From positions 1 through 64,000 of the forward strand of contig JAMCCL010000146.1 in NCBI GenBank assembly GCA_024516035.1: a stretch of 64,000 nt of DNA, read 5' to 3'. A program made the translations under genes and the position numbers. Below are positions 10,323 to 21,831 of the stretch, piece after piece (positions within the stretch are counted from its first letter, which is position 1; the number at the start of each line of letters is the position of its first letter). Below the pieces are notes generated by a model. That model saw nothing but the letters and a program-made list of their open reading frames with translations. It had not been told where the DNA came from and searched no databases. Source of the DNA: Bactericera cockerelli. Its lineage: Eukaryota > Arthropoda > Insecta > Hemiptera > Triozidae.

Positions 10323-13300
10323 AAAAAGGAGAAAATGGGTATAGCGGAGAAATAGTGAAATAGAGGAGAAAATGGGTATAGCGGGGAAATAGAGAAAAAA
10401 AAGGAGAAAATGGGTATAGCGGGGAAATAGAGAAAAAAAGGAGAAAATGGGTATAGCGGAGAAATAGTGAAATAAAGGAGAAAATGGGAATAGCGGAGAA
10501 ATAGTGAAATTAAGGAGAAAATGGTTATAGCGGAGAAATAGTGAAAAAAAGGAGAAAATGGGTATAGCGGAGAAATAGTGAAATAAAGGAGAAAATGGTT
10601 ATAGCGGAGAAATAGTGAAAAAAAGGAGAAAATGGGTATAGCGGAGAAATAGTGAAAAAAGGAGAAAAGGGTATAGCGGAGAAATAGTGAAAAAAAGGAG
10701 AAAATGGGTTATAGCGGAGAAATAGTGAAAAAAGGAGAAATGGGTATAGCGGAGAAAGTGAAAAAGGAAAAATGGGTATAGCGGGAAATAGAAAAAAAAG
10801 AGAAAATGGGTATAGGGAGAAATAGTGAAATAAAAGGAAAATGGGTATAGCGGAGAAATAGTGAAAAAAAGGAGAAAATGGGTATAGCGGGAAATAGGAA
10901 AAAAAAGGAAAATGGGTATAGCGGAGAAATAGTGAAATAAAGGAGAAAATGGGTATAGCGGAGAAATAGTGAAAAAAGGAGAAAATGGGTATAGCGGGAA
11001 ATAGGAAAAAGGAGAAAATGGGTTAGCGGAGAAATAGTGAAATAAAGGAGAAAATGGGTTAGCGGAGAAATAGTGAAAAAGGAGAAAATGGGTTTTGCGG
11101 GGAAATAGGAAAAAAAGGAGAAAATGGGTATAGCGGAGAAAAGTGAAATAAAGGAGAAAATGGGTATAGCGGGAAATAGGAAAAAAAGGAGAAAATGGGT
11201 ATAGCGGGAAATAGTGAAAAAAGGAGAAAATGGGTATAGCGGGAAATAGAAAAAGGAGAAAATGGGTATAGCGGAGAAATAGTGAAATAAGGAGAAATGG
11301 GTATAGCGGGAAATAGAAAAAAGGGAAAATGGGTATAGCGGGAAATAGTGAAATAAAGGAGAAAATGGGTATAGCGGGAAATAGGAAAAAGGAGAAATGG
11401 GTATAGCGGGAATAAGAAAAAGGAGAAAATGGGTATAGCGGAGAAATAGTGAAATAAAGGAAAATGGGTATAGGGAGAAGAAATAGGAAAAAGGAGAAAA
11501 TGGGTATGCGGAGAAATAGTGAAAAAAGGAGAAAATGGGTATAGCGGGAAATAGAGAAAAAAAGGGAGAAAATGGGTATGCGGGAAATAGTGAAAAAGGA
11601 GAAATGGGTTAGCGGAAGAAAATAGAAAAGAAATGGGTATAGGGATAGAGAAAAAGGGAATGGTATAGCGGAGAAATAGTGAAATAAAGGAAAATGGGTT
11701 ATAGCGGAAAAAAATAGGAAATAAAGGAGAAAATGGGTATAGCGGGAGAAATAGGAAAAAAGGAGAAAATGGGTATAGCGGAGAAATAGTGAAAAAGGAG
11801 AAAATGGGTATAGCGGGGAAATAGAGAAAAAAGGAGAAAATGGGTATAGCGGGAATAGTGAAATAAGGAGAAAATGGGTATAGGGAGAAATAGTGAAATA
11901 AAGGAGAAATGGGTATAGCGGAGAATAGTGAAAAAAGGAGAAAATGGGTATAGGGAGAAATAGTGAAAAAAGGAGAAAATGGGTATAGCGGGAATAGGAA
12001 ATAAGGAAAAGGTAAGAATGGAAAAAAAGGAAAAATGGGTATAGCGGAGAAATAGTGAAATAAGAGGAAAATGGGGAAATAGGAAAAAAGGGAAAATGGT
12101 AGGAGAAATAAGAAAGGGAAAATGGGTATAGCGGGAATAGGAAAAAAGGAGAAAATGGGTATAGCGGGAAATAGGAAAAAAGGAGAAAATGGGTATAGCG
12201 GGAAATAGTGAAAAAAAGGGAAAATGGGTTATAGCGGAGAAATAGGAAAAAAGGAGAAAATGGGTATAGCGGGAAATAGGAAAAAAGGAGAAAATGGGTA
12301 TAGCGGGAAATAGTGAAAAAGGAGAAAATGGGTATAGCGGGGAAATAGGAAAAAAGGAGAAAATGGGTTATGCGGGAAATAGTGAAAAAAGGAGAAATGG
12401 GTATAGCGGAGAAATAGTAAAAAAGGAGAAATGGGTATAGGGGAGAATAGGAAAAAAGGAGAAAATGGGTATAGCGGAGAAATAGTAAAAAGGAGAAAAT
12501 GGGTATAGCGGAGAAATAGAGAAAAAAGGAGAAAATGGGTATAGCGGAGAAATAGTGAAATAAAGGAGAAAATGGGTATAGCGGAGAAATAGGAAAAAAA
12601 GGAGAAAATGGGTTATAGCGGAGAATAGTGAAATAAAGGAGAAAATGGGTATAGCGGGAATAGTGAAAATAGGAGAAAGTATAGCGGGAAATGTGAAGGA
12701 AAATGGGTATAGCGGGGAAATAGGAAAATAAAGGAGGAAAATGGGTATAGCGGAGAAATAGGGAAATAGTAGAAAAAAGGAGAAAATGGGTTATAGCGGA
12801 GAAATAGTGAAAATAAAAGGAGAAAATGGGTATAGCGGAGAAATAGTGAAATAAAGGGAAAATGGGTTATAGCGGAGAAAATAGTGAAAAAGAGGAGAAA
12901 ATGGGTATAGCGGAGAAATAGTGAAATAAAGGAGAAAATGGGTATAGCGGGGGAATAGTGAAAAAAAGGAGAAAATGGGTTATAGCGGGAAATAGGAAAT
13001 AAAGGAGAAAATGGGTATAGCGGGAAATAGTGAAAAAAGGAGGAAATGGGTATAGGGAAGAGAAATAGTGAAAAAAGGAGAAATGGGTATGCGGGAGAAA
13101 TAGGAAAAAGGAGGAAAATGGGTATAGCGGGAAATAGTGAAAAAGGAGAAAATGGGTATAGCGGGAAATAGGAAATAAGGAGAAAATGGGTATAGCGGGA
13201 AATAGTGAAAAAAGGAGAAAATGGGTATAGCGGAGAAATAGTGAAATAAGGGAGAAATGGGTATAGCGGAGAAATAGGAAGAAAAAGGAGGAAAATGGGT

Positions 13301-14785
13301 ATAGCGGAGAAATAGTGAAAAAAGGAGAAAATGGGTATAGCGGAGAAATAGTGAAAAAAGGAGAAAGAAATGGGTATAGCGGAGAAATAGTGAAATAAAG
13401 GAGAAAATGGGTATAGCGGGGAAATAGAGAAAAAAAGGAGAAAATGGGTATTAGCGGAGAAATAGTGAAATAAAGGAGAAAATGGGTATAGCGGAGAAAT
13501 AGATGAAAAAAGGAGAAAATGGGTTATAGCGGAGAAATAGTGAAAAAGGAGAAAATGGGTATAGCGGAGGAAATAGTGAAAAAAGGAGAAAATGGGTATA
13601 GCGGGAATATAGTGAAAAAAAGGAGAAAATGGGTATAGCGGAGAAATAGTGAAATAAAGGAGAAAATGGGTATAGCGGAGAAATAGAGAAAAAAAGGAGA
13701 AAAGGGGTTATAGCGGGGAAATAGAGAAAAAAAGGAGAAAATGGGTTATAGCGAGAAATAGTGAAAAAAGGAGAAAATGGGTTATAGCGGAGAAATAGTG
13801 AAAAAGAGGGAAAAGGGGTATAGCGGGGAAATAGAGAAAAAAAGGAGAAAATGGGTATAGCGGAGAAATAGTGAAATAGAGGAGAAAATGGGTATAGCGG
13901 GGAAATAGAGAAAAAAAGGAGAAAATGGGTTATAGCGGGGAAATAGAGAAAAAAAGGAGAAAATGGGTATAGCGGAGAAATAGTGAAATAAAGGAGAAAA
14001 TGCGTATAGCGAGAAATAGATAAAAAAGGAGGAAAATGGGTTTAGCGGAGAAATAGTGAAATAAAGGAGAAAATGGGTATGGCGGAGAAATAGTGAAAAA
14101 AAGGAGAAAATGGGTATAGCGGGGAAATAGAGAAAAAAAGGAGAAAATGGGTATTGCGGGGAAATAGAGAAAAAAAGGAGAAAATGGGTATAGCGGAGAA
14201 ATAGTGAAAAAAAGGAGAAAATGGGTATAGCGGAGAAATAGTGAAAAAAAGGAGAAAATGGGTATAGCGGGGAAATAGAGAAAAAAAAAGAGAAAATGGG
14301 TATAGCGAGAAATAGTGAAATAAAGGAGAAAATGGGTATTGCGGAGAAATAGTGAAATAAAGGAGAAAATGGGTTATAGCGGGGAAATAGAGAAAAAAAG
14401 AGAAAATGGGTATAGCGGAGAAATAGTGAAATTAAGGAGGAAAATGGGTTATAGCGGAGAAATAGTGAAAAAAAAGGAGAAAATGGGTATAGCGGAGAAA
14501 TAGTGAAATAAAGGAGAAAATGGGGTATAGCGGGCAATAGAGAAAAAAAGGAGAAAATGGGTAAAGCGGAGAAATAGTGAAATTAAGGAGAAAATGGGTT
14601 ATAGCGGAGAAATAGTGAAAAAAAGGAGAAAATGGGTATAGCGGAGAAATAGTGAAATTAAGGAGAAAATGGGTATAGCGGGAAATAGGAAAAAAAGGAG
14701 AAAATGGGTTTAGCGGAGAAATAGTGAAATTAAGGAGAAAATGGGTATAGCGGAGAAATAGTGAAAAAAAGGAGAAAATGGGTAT
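10323..14785. repeat. 37-bp satellite array, block 2
   Basis: Same satellite as block 1. Copies from about 13400 onward are more regular than the indel-rich copies around 11500-12200. The array is cut by the BEL/Pao element, which inserted within a monomer. Confidence 0.93.
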
Positions 14786-15373
14786 TGATGGGTTGTTTTG
14801 AGCTTTTGTTAAGCTGCCAACCCTGTAGCACGGGAAAATTAAAATTAGAGAGTGGACTGTATCACTTAGGTTTGGAGGGTTTGAATCCCGTCAATGTAAA
14901 GTTCAAAGTTTTAGATAATTATGGAATAAGAAACGAACTGACACCAGAAATAATAAATGGTTGAGTCTTACCTGGTGACTTCGCTGATTTAATTTATTAC
15001 TTTTGAAAACCCCATACTTACTCCCCACTTGTAGTAAAGGAAAAAGGAATGAGATTCTACAAGTTCCCTATCAGAGTTAAACCCCTTGTGCCATTTAATA
15101 ATTAATTTTGGAGGAAAATATGAAACCACACTTTCAAAGGACTGGTTTTAGATAGTTCTAGGCGAACTTAATAGCTTGACGCTATTTCACAAAAAATCGT
15201 ACTAGACGTACAGCAAATTAAGAAAACTAGTTGTTCCTCTTAAGATGGCTAAAAACACAGTGACGCGGTGAGCATAGATTGCATTTCACCGAATCAAAAA
15301 GGAGACAAGAAAATCGACAAATTTAACAAGTTAGGTACTTGCTTTTGCCCTTTCACAGTATGTGGCCTCAACA
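14786..15373 (-). repeat. 3' LTR of the BEL/Pao element
   Basis: It is 588 bp and pairs with the LTR at 21832-22419. Differences seen: ACACTTTCAAAGG here against ACACTTGCAAAGG, and TTCCTCTTAAG against TTCCTTTTAAG. Confidence 0.96.
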
Positions 15374-15390
15374 TTTTCCCCCCACCTTGA
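15374..15390 (-). promoter_or_regulatory. Polypurine tract of the BEL/Pao element
   Basis: On the minus strand AAGGTGGGGGGAAAA lies directly against the 3' LTR, the position where plus-strand DNA synthesis is primed in LTR retroelements. Confidence 0.85.
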
Positions 15391-15742
15391 AAGGGTTAAC
15401 TTTCAAAGGCTTCAAAAAAAAAAAAATAAACATGTTAACACTTGCAAATAAAGTCTGAGCCTCCACCTACAAAAAGTAAAAAACTAACATGTCTATTTAC
15501 AAAAAAGGTATAATAAATAAGACCTAGAAAATACCTAGTGGTATAAAAATAATTAAGAAAGGCAAAATTTAAATTATTAGAATTTAAATATAAAAAATCA
15601 TAAAAACAACAGTAAAATGACCACTAAACAAGTGGCAAAATTGCAAGTAGCAGATTGAAAAAAAAATACACATCAATAACAAGAGTGCAAAAAAGTATTT
15701 AAAAAAAAAATATATTTACAAGTTCTGAAGTTGAGTACAGAC
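15391..15742 (-). other. Untranslated region between pol and the 3' LTR
   Basis: A-rich when read on the plus strand, with no open frame of note. It follows the pol stop and ends at the polypurine tract. Confidence 0.75.
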
Positions 15743-18700
15743 TTATTGAGATGGCAGAGGACACACCTTGACTACAGGTCTTTTGTAAGACCCTGTCTTA
15801 GTTTTTACCATAACGACACGGACAATACCGTCAACACCAGGAAAAACTCCTGTTATTAATCCTAAGTGCCACATCAAAGGAGGAGCAAGATCATCCTTTA
15901 ATAGCACAACCTGTCCTACAGAAACAGGATTCTGAGGTGTGTTCCACTTGTTGCGCACCTGAAGATTATGGAGGTACTCTTGACTCCATCTGCGCCAGTA
16001 AGTCTGGACCAGATGATCAAGCAACTGATACCTACGCAGCCCGGACATGGGTCTATCAGCCACGTTCACTGCAGGGATATAATCTAAAGGATTGGCATGT
16101 AGGAAATGTGCGGGTGTGAGGACTTGCACATCATTAGGATCTGAACTCAGAGGACAAAGAGGTCTCGAGTTCAACAAGCACTCAACTTGAGTGAGAACGG
16201 TATAGAGCTCTTCGTAGGTAAGGACTTGAGAGCCTATAACTTTAAATAGGTGTTGTTTCACCATACGAATGTTACCTTCCCAAAGTCCACCCATGTGAGG
16301 ACTCAGGGGAGGCAAGAATGACCACTTGATTTTATGTCTTTGTAATTCACGAGAGAGTGTATCATTGAAACTCTGAGATTCTAATAAGTTGTAAATCTCG
16401 TCTAATTGGTTTTTTGCACCTAGAAAATTGGTGCCACCATCTGAATACATGACACTGACCGAACCACGCCTAGACAGAAACCGCTTGAAAGCAGACATGA
16501 AGGCTTCTGTTGATAAGTCTGCGGCCAATTCTAGATGAATTGCTTTTGTACACAGACACACAAATAGGCAAATGTATGCCTTTTGTGCCACTACACCGCG
16601 TCGTTTACCCAAGGTAATCTTGACGAAACCTGTATAATCTGTACCGGTGTGTACAAAGGGTTTAGATTCATTGACACGAGCTCTAGGGAGTTCACCCATT
16701 AAAGCACTAGCGGCTTCAGGTTTAAACTTGAAACAGTGATTACATTTTCGCACACGTTGCCTTACAACATTGCGACCACCTAATATCCAATATTTTCGGC
16801 GCAACACACTGAGTAGCAAGTGTGGGCCAGTATGTAGGTTCATTTTATGGTGATAGTCAATAAGTAGAGTAGTTACATGGTGCTTACTCGGAAGCAATAC
16901 AGGGTGTTTTTGTTCATAGCCTAGAGAAGAGTTAGATAACCTACCCCCCACCAAGATCAAATCATTCTGAAGAAAAGGGTTTAACTTTTGAATTGAAGGA
17001 GAGCACAATTCATTAGACTTGAGGCTGTCAATCTCTTTACTGAAACATTCTTGTTGAACAGCTTTCAGTAATCTAGTCTCGGCCTCTTGAAGCTCACTAG
17101 TTGAAATACCTTTTTTACTTATCCTTCTAGGCAAAAGTTTTAAGAATTTGAGAACATATACGATAGCACGCAGCAACCCCAACCAAGAGGAGTGTCGCTG
17201 GCCTAGTTCAAGTAATACACTAGGCTTAGATTGCCCAGTTGTTATAAATGCACTCTTCTTCTCTTCCATATTAACGTCCGCACTGATACTAGACGTATCT
17301 AAATCAAGCGGCCACTCCGCCACTGGATGTCTTAACCACTCTGGACCTGTTGTCCAAATAGGATAAGCCACAAGTTGGTTAGGTAACATACCTCTACTTA
17401 CACAATCGCTGATGTTTTCTACGCCAGCAATATGATGAAATGAATCGGAACCTACATTTTCTTGAATCTTAGCAACACGATTTGACACAAACTGATTCCA
17501 ACGGTATGGTGGGGATCGAACCCAGTCCAATACAACCTTGGAGTCAGAAAGACAGAATATTTTACTTATCCTGACACGAACACTATAAGTGTCAACAATC
17601 ACTTTCATTAGTTTTGAAAGTAGTAGCGCGGCTAGTAGTTCGAGACGCGCTATAGTAAGAGATTTGAGAGGACTAACTTTGCTTTTAGAAGCAACTAAAC
17701 TAGTTAACACTTCACCCCGTGGTGATTTGACTACACTGTAGATAGCACAGGCGTACGCCTTTTCACTGGCGTCACCAAAGCCCACTAAAATAATTTCGCT
17801 GTCTAGATTTATATGAATATGTCTAGGAAAAGACATTTTCGATAGGAGAGATAGCTCCTGTTGAAATTGACACCAAACTTCTTGAAGTTCTTCTGAAGCT
17901 TTCTGATCCCACCCTAGTCCTAGTTTCCACAGGTGTTTAATTAACAACTTAGCGTGCAAGGTCACGGGGGCCAAGAGGCCCAAAACATCAAATATGCCTG
18001 CAGTTAACTTGAGTACATTTCGTTTAGTACACTCAGTGGGTTTCACATTAACATCAAAGGAGAACGCGTCCTCCACTGGGTGCCATGAAAGACCCAATAC
18101 TTTAAAGGCAGAATCGTCCCACTTCAAACATGTCTCTAATTTTTCACTGTTAGCTATTTTACTCAGCAATAGTCTAGAATTGGATGCCCATTTTGATAAC
18201 TGAAATCCACCTGACTTGAACATCGCCACTAGTTGTGACTGAAGTTCACATGCTTCACTTTCACTTGAGACAGAAGAGCAAATATCATCCATGAAGCTAT
18301 CTTCTAGTACCCTGGCACTAGCCAAAGGATACTTTTCACATTCACTATTTGCTAGCTCTTTAACACATCTTAAGGCCAAGTAAGGGCTGCAAGACATACC
18401 AAAGGTCACAGTATTGAGTGTATATGTTTTTAGTTCCTCTTGAGGAGAAAACCGAAATAATATTTTTTGATACTTCCGTTGGTTTTCAGACACCAAAATT
18501 TGTAAATACATCTTTTTAATATCAGTGGTTATGACATAGGGAAATAACCTAAAAGATAACAATATGTTAAATAAATCATTATAAAGTTTGGGCCCTGTGT
18601 AAAGAATGTCATTAACTGATTTTCCACTTGTGGTGGGACAACTAGCATCAAACACAGGTCGAACTTTAAATGAGGCATGATCTTGTCTTACTACAACATG

Positions 18701-19309
18701 TTGAGGTATGTAATACCCATCACTAGTATTATCACTGTTGACCAGAGACATATACCCACTAGACAAGAATTCTGACATAACATCACAATATTGATCATGT
18801 AATGATGCATTTTCTGAGCACAATAATTTTTTCTCTAAGTTGAGAAATCTCTTATGAGCAATGTGATATGATTCACCTAGACACAATTCAGGAGGTTCCT
18901 TAAATGGCAAGGACACCTCAAATTTACCATTATTTTTTCTAGAAAAAGTATCTAAAAAAATCTTTTCACACTCTACATCTTCAGGTTTACACACTGTAGA
19001 CATAGGAACATCTTCTATTTCCATGAACTTTTTCACAGATTGTTCTAAGCTACACTCCTGTTGACTATTGATTAGACCACAGAAGAAACTATTTTCCACT
19101 AGATTTTCATTAGCCTTCCCACCCATGACAGTATATCCAAGCAGTGTGTTAACTGCTACTGGGCAGTTTTTACAACCAACGATTTTTCCTGATTCTAACA
19201 ATATGGAAAACATATAAGCACCTAGAATACCATCGACTGGTTTAGGCACATTGAACTCATTGTCTGAGAGCAACACATTTTTTAAATGAGCAAGACACTC
19301 AAGGTTCAT
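15743..19309 (-). CDS. pol: BEL/Pao Pol: reverse transcriptase, RNase H, integrase
   Basis: This 1188-residue frame copies the element RNA into DNA and integrates it. Reverse transcriptase spans about 195-430, with VRPVFDAS at 217-223 and the catalytic box FMDD at 339-342 (BEL/Pao enzymes often use YVDD, so F-M is a variant). RNase H covers about 505-640, with GFGDAS (D513) and CLSDSKVV (D589). Integrase has a His-Cys zinc domain near 809-859 (HH...CNHC), then the D-D-E triad: D891 in TDYTG, D957 in YSDGGTNF and E1011 in GLWEGN. The tail from about 1095 (TYWRRWSQEYL) is the domain usually found at the end of these polyproteins. The first Met is probably not the true start: the same frame reads further upstream into the end of the protease, so this is normally part of one polyprotein. 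The domain order and motifs make the identification firm. Confidence 0.97.
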   Translation of the reverse strand: MNLECLAHLKNVLLSDNEFNVPKPVDGILGAYMFSILLESGKIVGCKNCPVAVNTLLGYTVMGGKANENLVENSFFCGLINSQQECSLEQSVKKFMEIEDVPMSTVCKPEDVECEKIFLDTFSRKNNGKFEVSLPFKEPPELCLGESYHIAHKRFLNLEKKLLCSENASLHDQYCDVMSEFLSSGYMSLVNSDNTSDGYYIPQHVVVRQDHASFKVRPVFDASCPTTSGKSVNDILYTGPKLYNDLFNILLSFRLFPYVITTDIKKMYLQILVSENQRKYQKILFRFSPQEELKTYTLNTVTFGMSCSPYLALRCVKELANSECEKYPLASARVLEDSFMDDICSSVSSESEACELQSQLVAMFKSGGFQLSKWASNSRLLLSKIANSEKLETCLKWDDSAFKVLGLSWHPVEDAFSFDVNVKPTECTKRNVLKLTAGIFDVLGLLAPVTLHAKLLIKHLWKLGLGWDQKASEELQEVWCQFQQELSLLSKMSFPRHIHINLDSEIILVGFGDASEKAYACAIYSVVKSPRGEVLTSLVASKSKVSPLKSLTIARLELLAALLLSKLMKVIVDTYSVRVRISKIFCLSDSKVVLDWVRSPPYRWNQFVSNRVAKIQENVGSDSFHHIAGVENISDCVSRGMLPNQLVAYPIWTTGPEWLRHPVAEWPLDLDTSSISADVNMEEKKSAFITTGQSKPSVLLELGQRHSSWLGLLRAIVYVLKFLKLLPRRISKKGISTSELQEAETRLLKAVQQECFSKEIDSLKSNELCSPSIQKLNPFLQNDLILVGGRLSNSSLGYEQKHPVLLPSKHHVTTLLIDYHHKMNLHTGPHLLLSVLRRKYWILGGRNVVRQRVRKCNHCFKFKPEAASALMGELPRARVNESKPFVHTGTDYTGFVKITLGKRRGVVAQKAYICLFVCLCTKAIHLELAADLSTEAFMSAFKRFLSRRGSVSVMYSDGGTNFLGAKNQLDEIYNLLESQSFNDTLSRELQRHKIKWSFLPPLSPHMGGLWEGNIRMVKQHLFKVIGSQVLTYEELYTVLTQVECLLNSRPLCPLSSDPNDVQVLTPAHFLHANPLDYIPAVNVADRPMSGLRRYQLLDHLVQTYWRRWSQEYLHNLQVRNKWNTPQNPVSVGQVVLLKDDLAPPLMWHLGLITGVFPGVDGIVRVVMVKTKTGSYKRPVVKVCPLPSQ

Positions 19310-19347
19310 AGGCTGAACCGGAAGGTTGTCAGAAATCTTATTTACAA

Positions 19348-19893
19348 CTAGAGCTTTGACTGAAAATTTGACATTTTCATCAAATCTTGATGTAAAATTA
19401 AAATTGACTTTGCCTTTGACAGGGCTTGATGCACCACAGATACCTTGACAGATGTAGGCACCTTAGTTACAGTGAGACCTAATTTTCTGACTGCATGTTC
19501 AGTCACAAAATTACTCTCACTCCCAGAATCTAACAAGAGTCTCAATTCTGAGGAATTTCCTTTAAAGTCACATGATACAACCTTGACGGTTGACAATAGC
19601 ACACTGGAACAGGAATTGTTTTCCACACCAGGAGAACAGTATGAATGAGTCACACCACTATCATTCATTTGACCAGCAGGGGTTTGTTTACCTGAACCAC
19701 TGGTAGAAGGTTTAGCAGCTTGACTCATACCTACATTTATGTTCTTCTCAAAATGCAAAAGGGTGTGATGCTTGCCACCACATTTAAAACAAGCACCCTT
19801 TGAAGTACATTGTTTGAGACTGTGATAAGAGCTCAAACATGAAAAACACAATCTTTTTAGACCAACAAATTCATGTCTATTTGTTACAGACAT
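19348..19893 (-). CDS. BEL/Pao Gag C-terminal zinc knuckles and aspartic protease
   Basis: The frame of 181 residues carries a CX2CX4HX4C knuckle at 16-29 (CFSCLSSYHSLKQC), a second Cys/His cluster at 35-47 (CFKCGGKHH) and a retroviral-type aspartic protease centred on LDSGSESNF (D122). This is the nucleic-acid-binding part of Gag followed by the enzyme that cuts the polyprotein. It runs out of frame after VVHQA (about residue 157): the sense continues in the frame of Pol, so a one-base shift lies near 19420-19450. BEL/Pao elements usually have one continuous frame, so this shift is either a disabling mutation or an assembly error. Upstream, in-frame residues reading LYKCEKFQK before the Met show the frame normally extends further toward Gag. 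Confidence 0.9.
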   Translation of the reverse strand: MSVTNRHEFVGLKRLCFSCLSSYHSLKQCTSKGACFKCGGKHHTLLHFEKNINVGMSQAAKPSTSGSGKQTPAGQMNDSGVTHSYCSPGVENNSCSSVLLSTVKVVSCDFKGNSSELRLLLDSGSESNFVTEHAVRKLGLTVTKVPTSVKVSVVHQALSKAKSILILHQDLMKMSNFQSKL

Positions 19894-20284
19894 TTTTTGA
19901 AATTTCTCACACTTGTAGAGAGGTGTTTATCGGAGGATTGCACAAATGACACCCAACAAGGATTTTTCATTAGACATGAAAGTATGGTGGAATGGTAATG
20001 GTAATGGTGCTCAAGGTACTTTTATTACGGAAAGATCCAGTATAAACATTTAACAAAAATTTAACAAAAGTTAAAGAATAAAAAATAAAATACATGTACA
20101 TTCCTACAATATTCGGACTAAATACGTCCGCAAAGTAAATGTAGTTAACAGAGGGGGAAAAGAAAAGAAATTACAAATAATTTACAAAGCAAAACTAGAT
20201 AAATACCTACATTAGAAATTCAAAATGGCGTGGATAAATATGACAAGTAATAATTTAGAAAAATAAGTATATATAACGAATAAC
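19894..20284 (-). other. Non-coding interruption inside gag
   Basis: Between the capsid-like part of Gag (sense lost near residue 311 of the upstream frame) and the zinc knuckles lie about 340 bases with stops, AT-rich, with repeated CCATTACCATTACC on the minus strand. The coding sense resumes just before LYKCEKFQK. It could be a small insertion or an intron-like segment; I cannot tell which. Confidence 0.6.
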
Positions 20285-21217
20285 GAAAGAATGAGTTGTA
20301 GCCCTAGCATTGTTGCTACGTGGCTGAGATTTAGCCTCTTTTTCCATAGGTTGGATACGAGCAAATATTTTGCCCTGCTCTTTAAGGAAAGACATAAGTG
20401 TCTTAGCAGTAGGAACCTCATTTTCCTTTAGTAACATTTCAAAAATACGTCTAGCCTCTGGATCAATCTTAGAGATACCAAGGTGGCATAAGATGACCTC
20501 TCCTAAATTATTTAAGTCAAGTGCATTCAAACATTCAACAGAAGAACAATATTTGTCTACAAAATCATTGAACTGAACTGAGCTATCACATTTCACAGGT
20601 TTAGCATTGATAATCTGGTCCAAGTGGAACGCTGAAACTACCCTTTGATCAAGATATTTACTGACAAGACTATCCCAAATGTGATTATAGTTAGCCCCAA
20701 TGGGAGGGTAACCACTAACTGCACTAAGTGCCTTGTGACTTAGCTTAGAAACTAAATATTGAACTCTTTGATCATTTGTCAGATTGACATTATCATGAAT
20801 CATGGATTTAAATGCGTGGTAGAACACAGGAAAGGTTTGTACATCACCATTGAAAGAGCCTAAGTCTAATGGAGCTAATTTAATTGCAGCCTTGACGACT
20901 GTCTTTTCTGAAGCTTCAATGCTAGTTAGCTTACCCTGGACATATTTGATTGTGTTGACATGTGCCAATGCAGTAGATACTTCAGAATAATCAGGTACAA
21001 AACTAGTATCCTCCTCAAGTTGGAGTTTATTCACTTGGTCAATCACAGTACAAAAGTCCTGGTATACTTTATCCGTACTTTGGGTACCTATTAAAAATTC
21101 TGATCTTAAACTTTTGTCTTGTTGATTTTTATAAAAATTATTTCCACTAGTGGCAACCTTTTTTAATGTGGCAAGAAGATGGTCTTTTTTGGCCTGAAGT
21201 ACAGTTAAATCTGCCAT
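20255..21217 (-). CDS. gag: BEL/Pao Gag, capsid-like part (truncated)
   Basis: The first frame of the element, 320 residues from a Met at 21217. Residues 113-205 (LAPLDLGSFNGDVQTFPVF, then the WDSL and LDQ segments) match the conserved block found in BEL/Pao Gag proteins just before the knuckle region, where LP-x-F-x-G-D is typical. The N-terminal part (MADLTVLQAKKDHLLATLKK) is predicted helical and resembles the coiled start of these Gags. Gag forms the particle that packages the RNA. The last nine or so residues (IRYIYLFF) come from the non-coding interruption, so the natural protein would continue into zinc knuckles. The start is chosen because it is the first Met after the leader and the N-terminus fits the family. 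Confidence 0.9.
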   Translation of the reverse strand: MADLTVLQAKKDHLLATLKKVATSGNNFYKNQQDKSLRSEFLIGTQSTDKVYQDFCTVIDQVNKLQLEEDTSFVPDYSEVSTALAHVNTIKYVQGKLTSIEASEKTVVKAAIKLAPLDLGSFNGDVQTFPVFYHAFKSMIHDNVNLTNDQRVQYLVSKLSHKALSAVSGYPPIGANYNHIWDSLVSKYLDQRVVSAFHLDQIINAKPVKCDSSVQFNDFVDKYCSSVECLNALDLNNLGEVILCHLGISKIDPEARRIFEMLLKENEVPTAKTLMSFLKEQGKIFARIQPMEKEAKSQPRSNNARATTHSFVIRYIYLFF

Positions 21218-21831
21218 TTTTTCACTGAATTATTCACACAATATAGAAGTTTAACAGAAACACAATTTGAGAGTCACTAAAGTTAAGTTATAAGGTAATT
21301 TTAAAACTTGAATGTACTTCATTCACAAGATTTGCCATTTATGAGGATGAAAAATAGCTAACACCTACAAGAGAATTAGATAAATATGCATGTAAAATAA
21401 TCTACAACAACTTATTAATTTTTTAATCACAATACAGAGTAAATAAAATTAAATTATTCAATTTTTAAAATGAACTGAAAATTTCAAAATAACTGATAAG
21501 ACATTTGAAAGCAACAACAAGGCGTCGTGCCTAGCGACTCTAGCGAGTGCTCAGAGCCTCAGACTTTACTTGCAAGCATGGTACACACGATAACATGTTC
21601 ATACCTATGAAAAATGTGTTCACACACACTATTCAAGCACACGGTCGCCAAGTCAAAGTAGACTAGGCACAATAGGTACACGGTAAAATGATTTGGATGA
21701 ATTTAAATTTAATTAACACAATATACCTATGCATTTTAAACTTGAACTAAATTTGAGGAATATTACACGGATAAACTAATGGACTCCTAGCTTAAGGCTA
21801 GATCATCCGGATCCGCTAGGACCACTACATA
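21218..21831 (-). promoter_or_regulatory. BEL/Pao leader with candidate primer-binding site
   Basis: The 614-base leader separates the 5' LTR from gag. Seven bases inside the LTR edge the minus strand reads TGGTCCTAGCGGATCCGG (about 21807-21824), which starts with the TGG expected for pairing to a tRNA 3' CCA. I cannot name the tRNA. The rest is AT-rich with no supported gene. Confidence 0.6.

Noticed and set aside
14761..14964. 67-residue plus-strand frame
   Set aside because: It begins in satellite and runs into the LTR, so it is a junction artefact.
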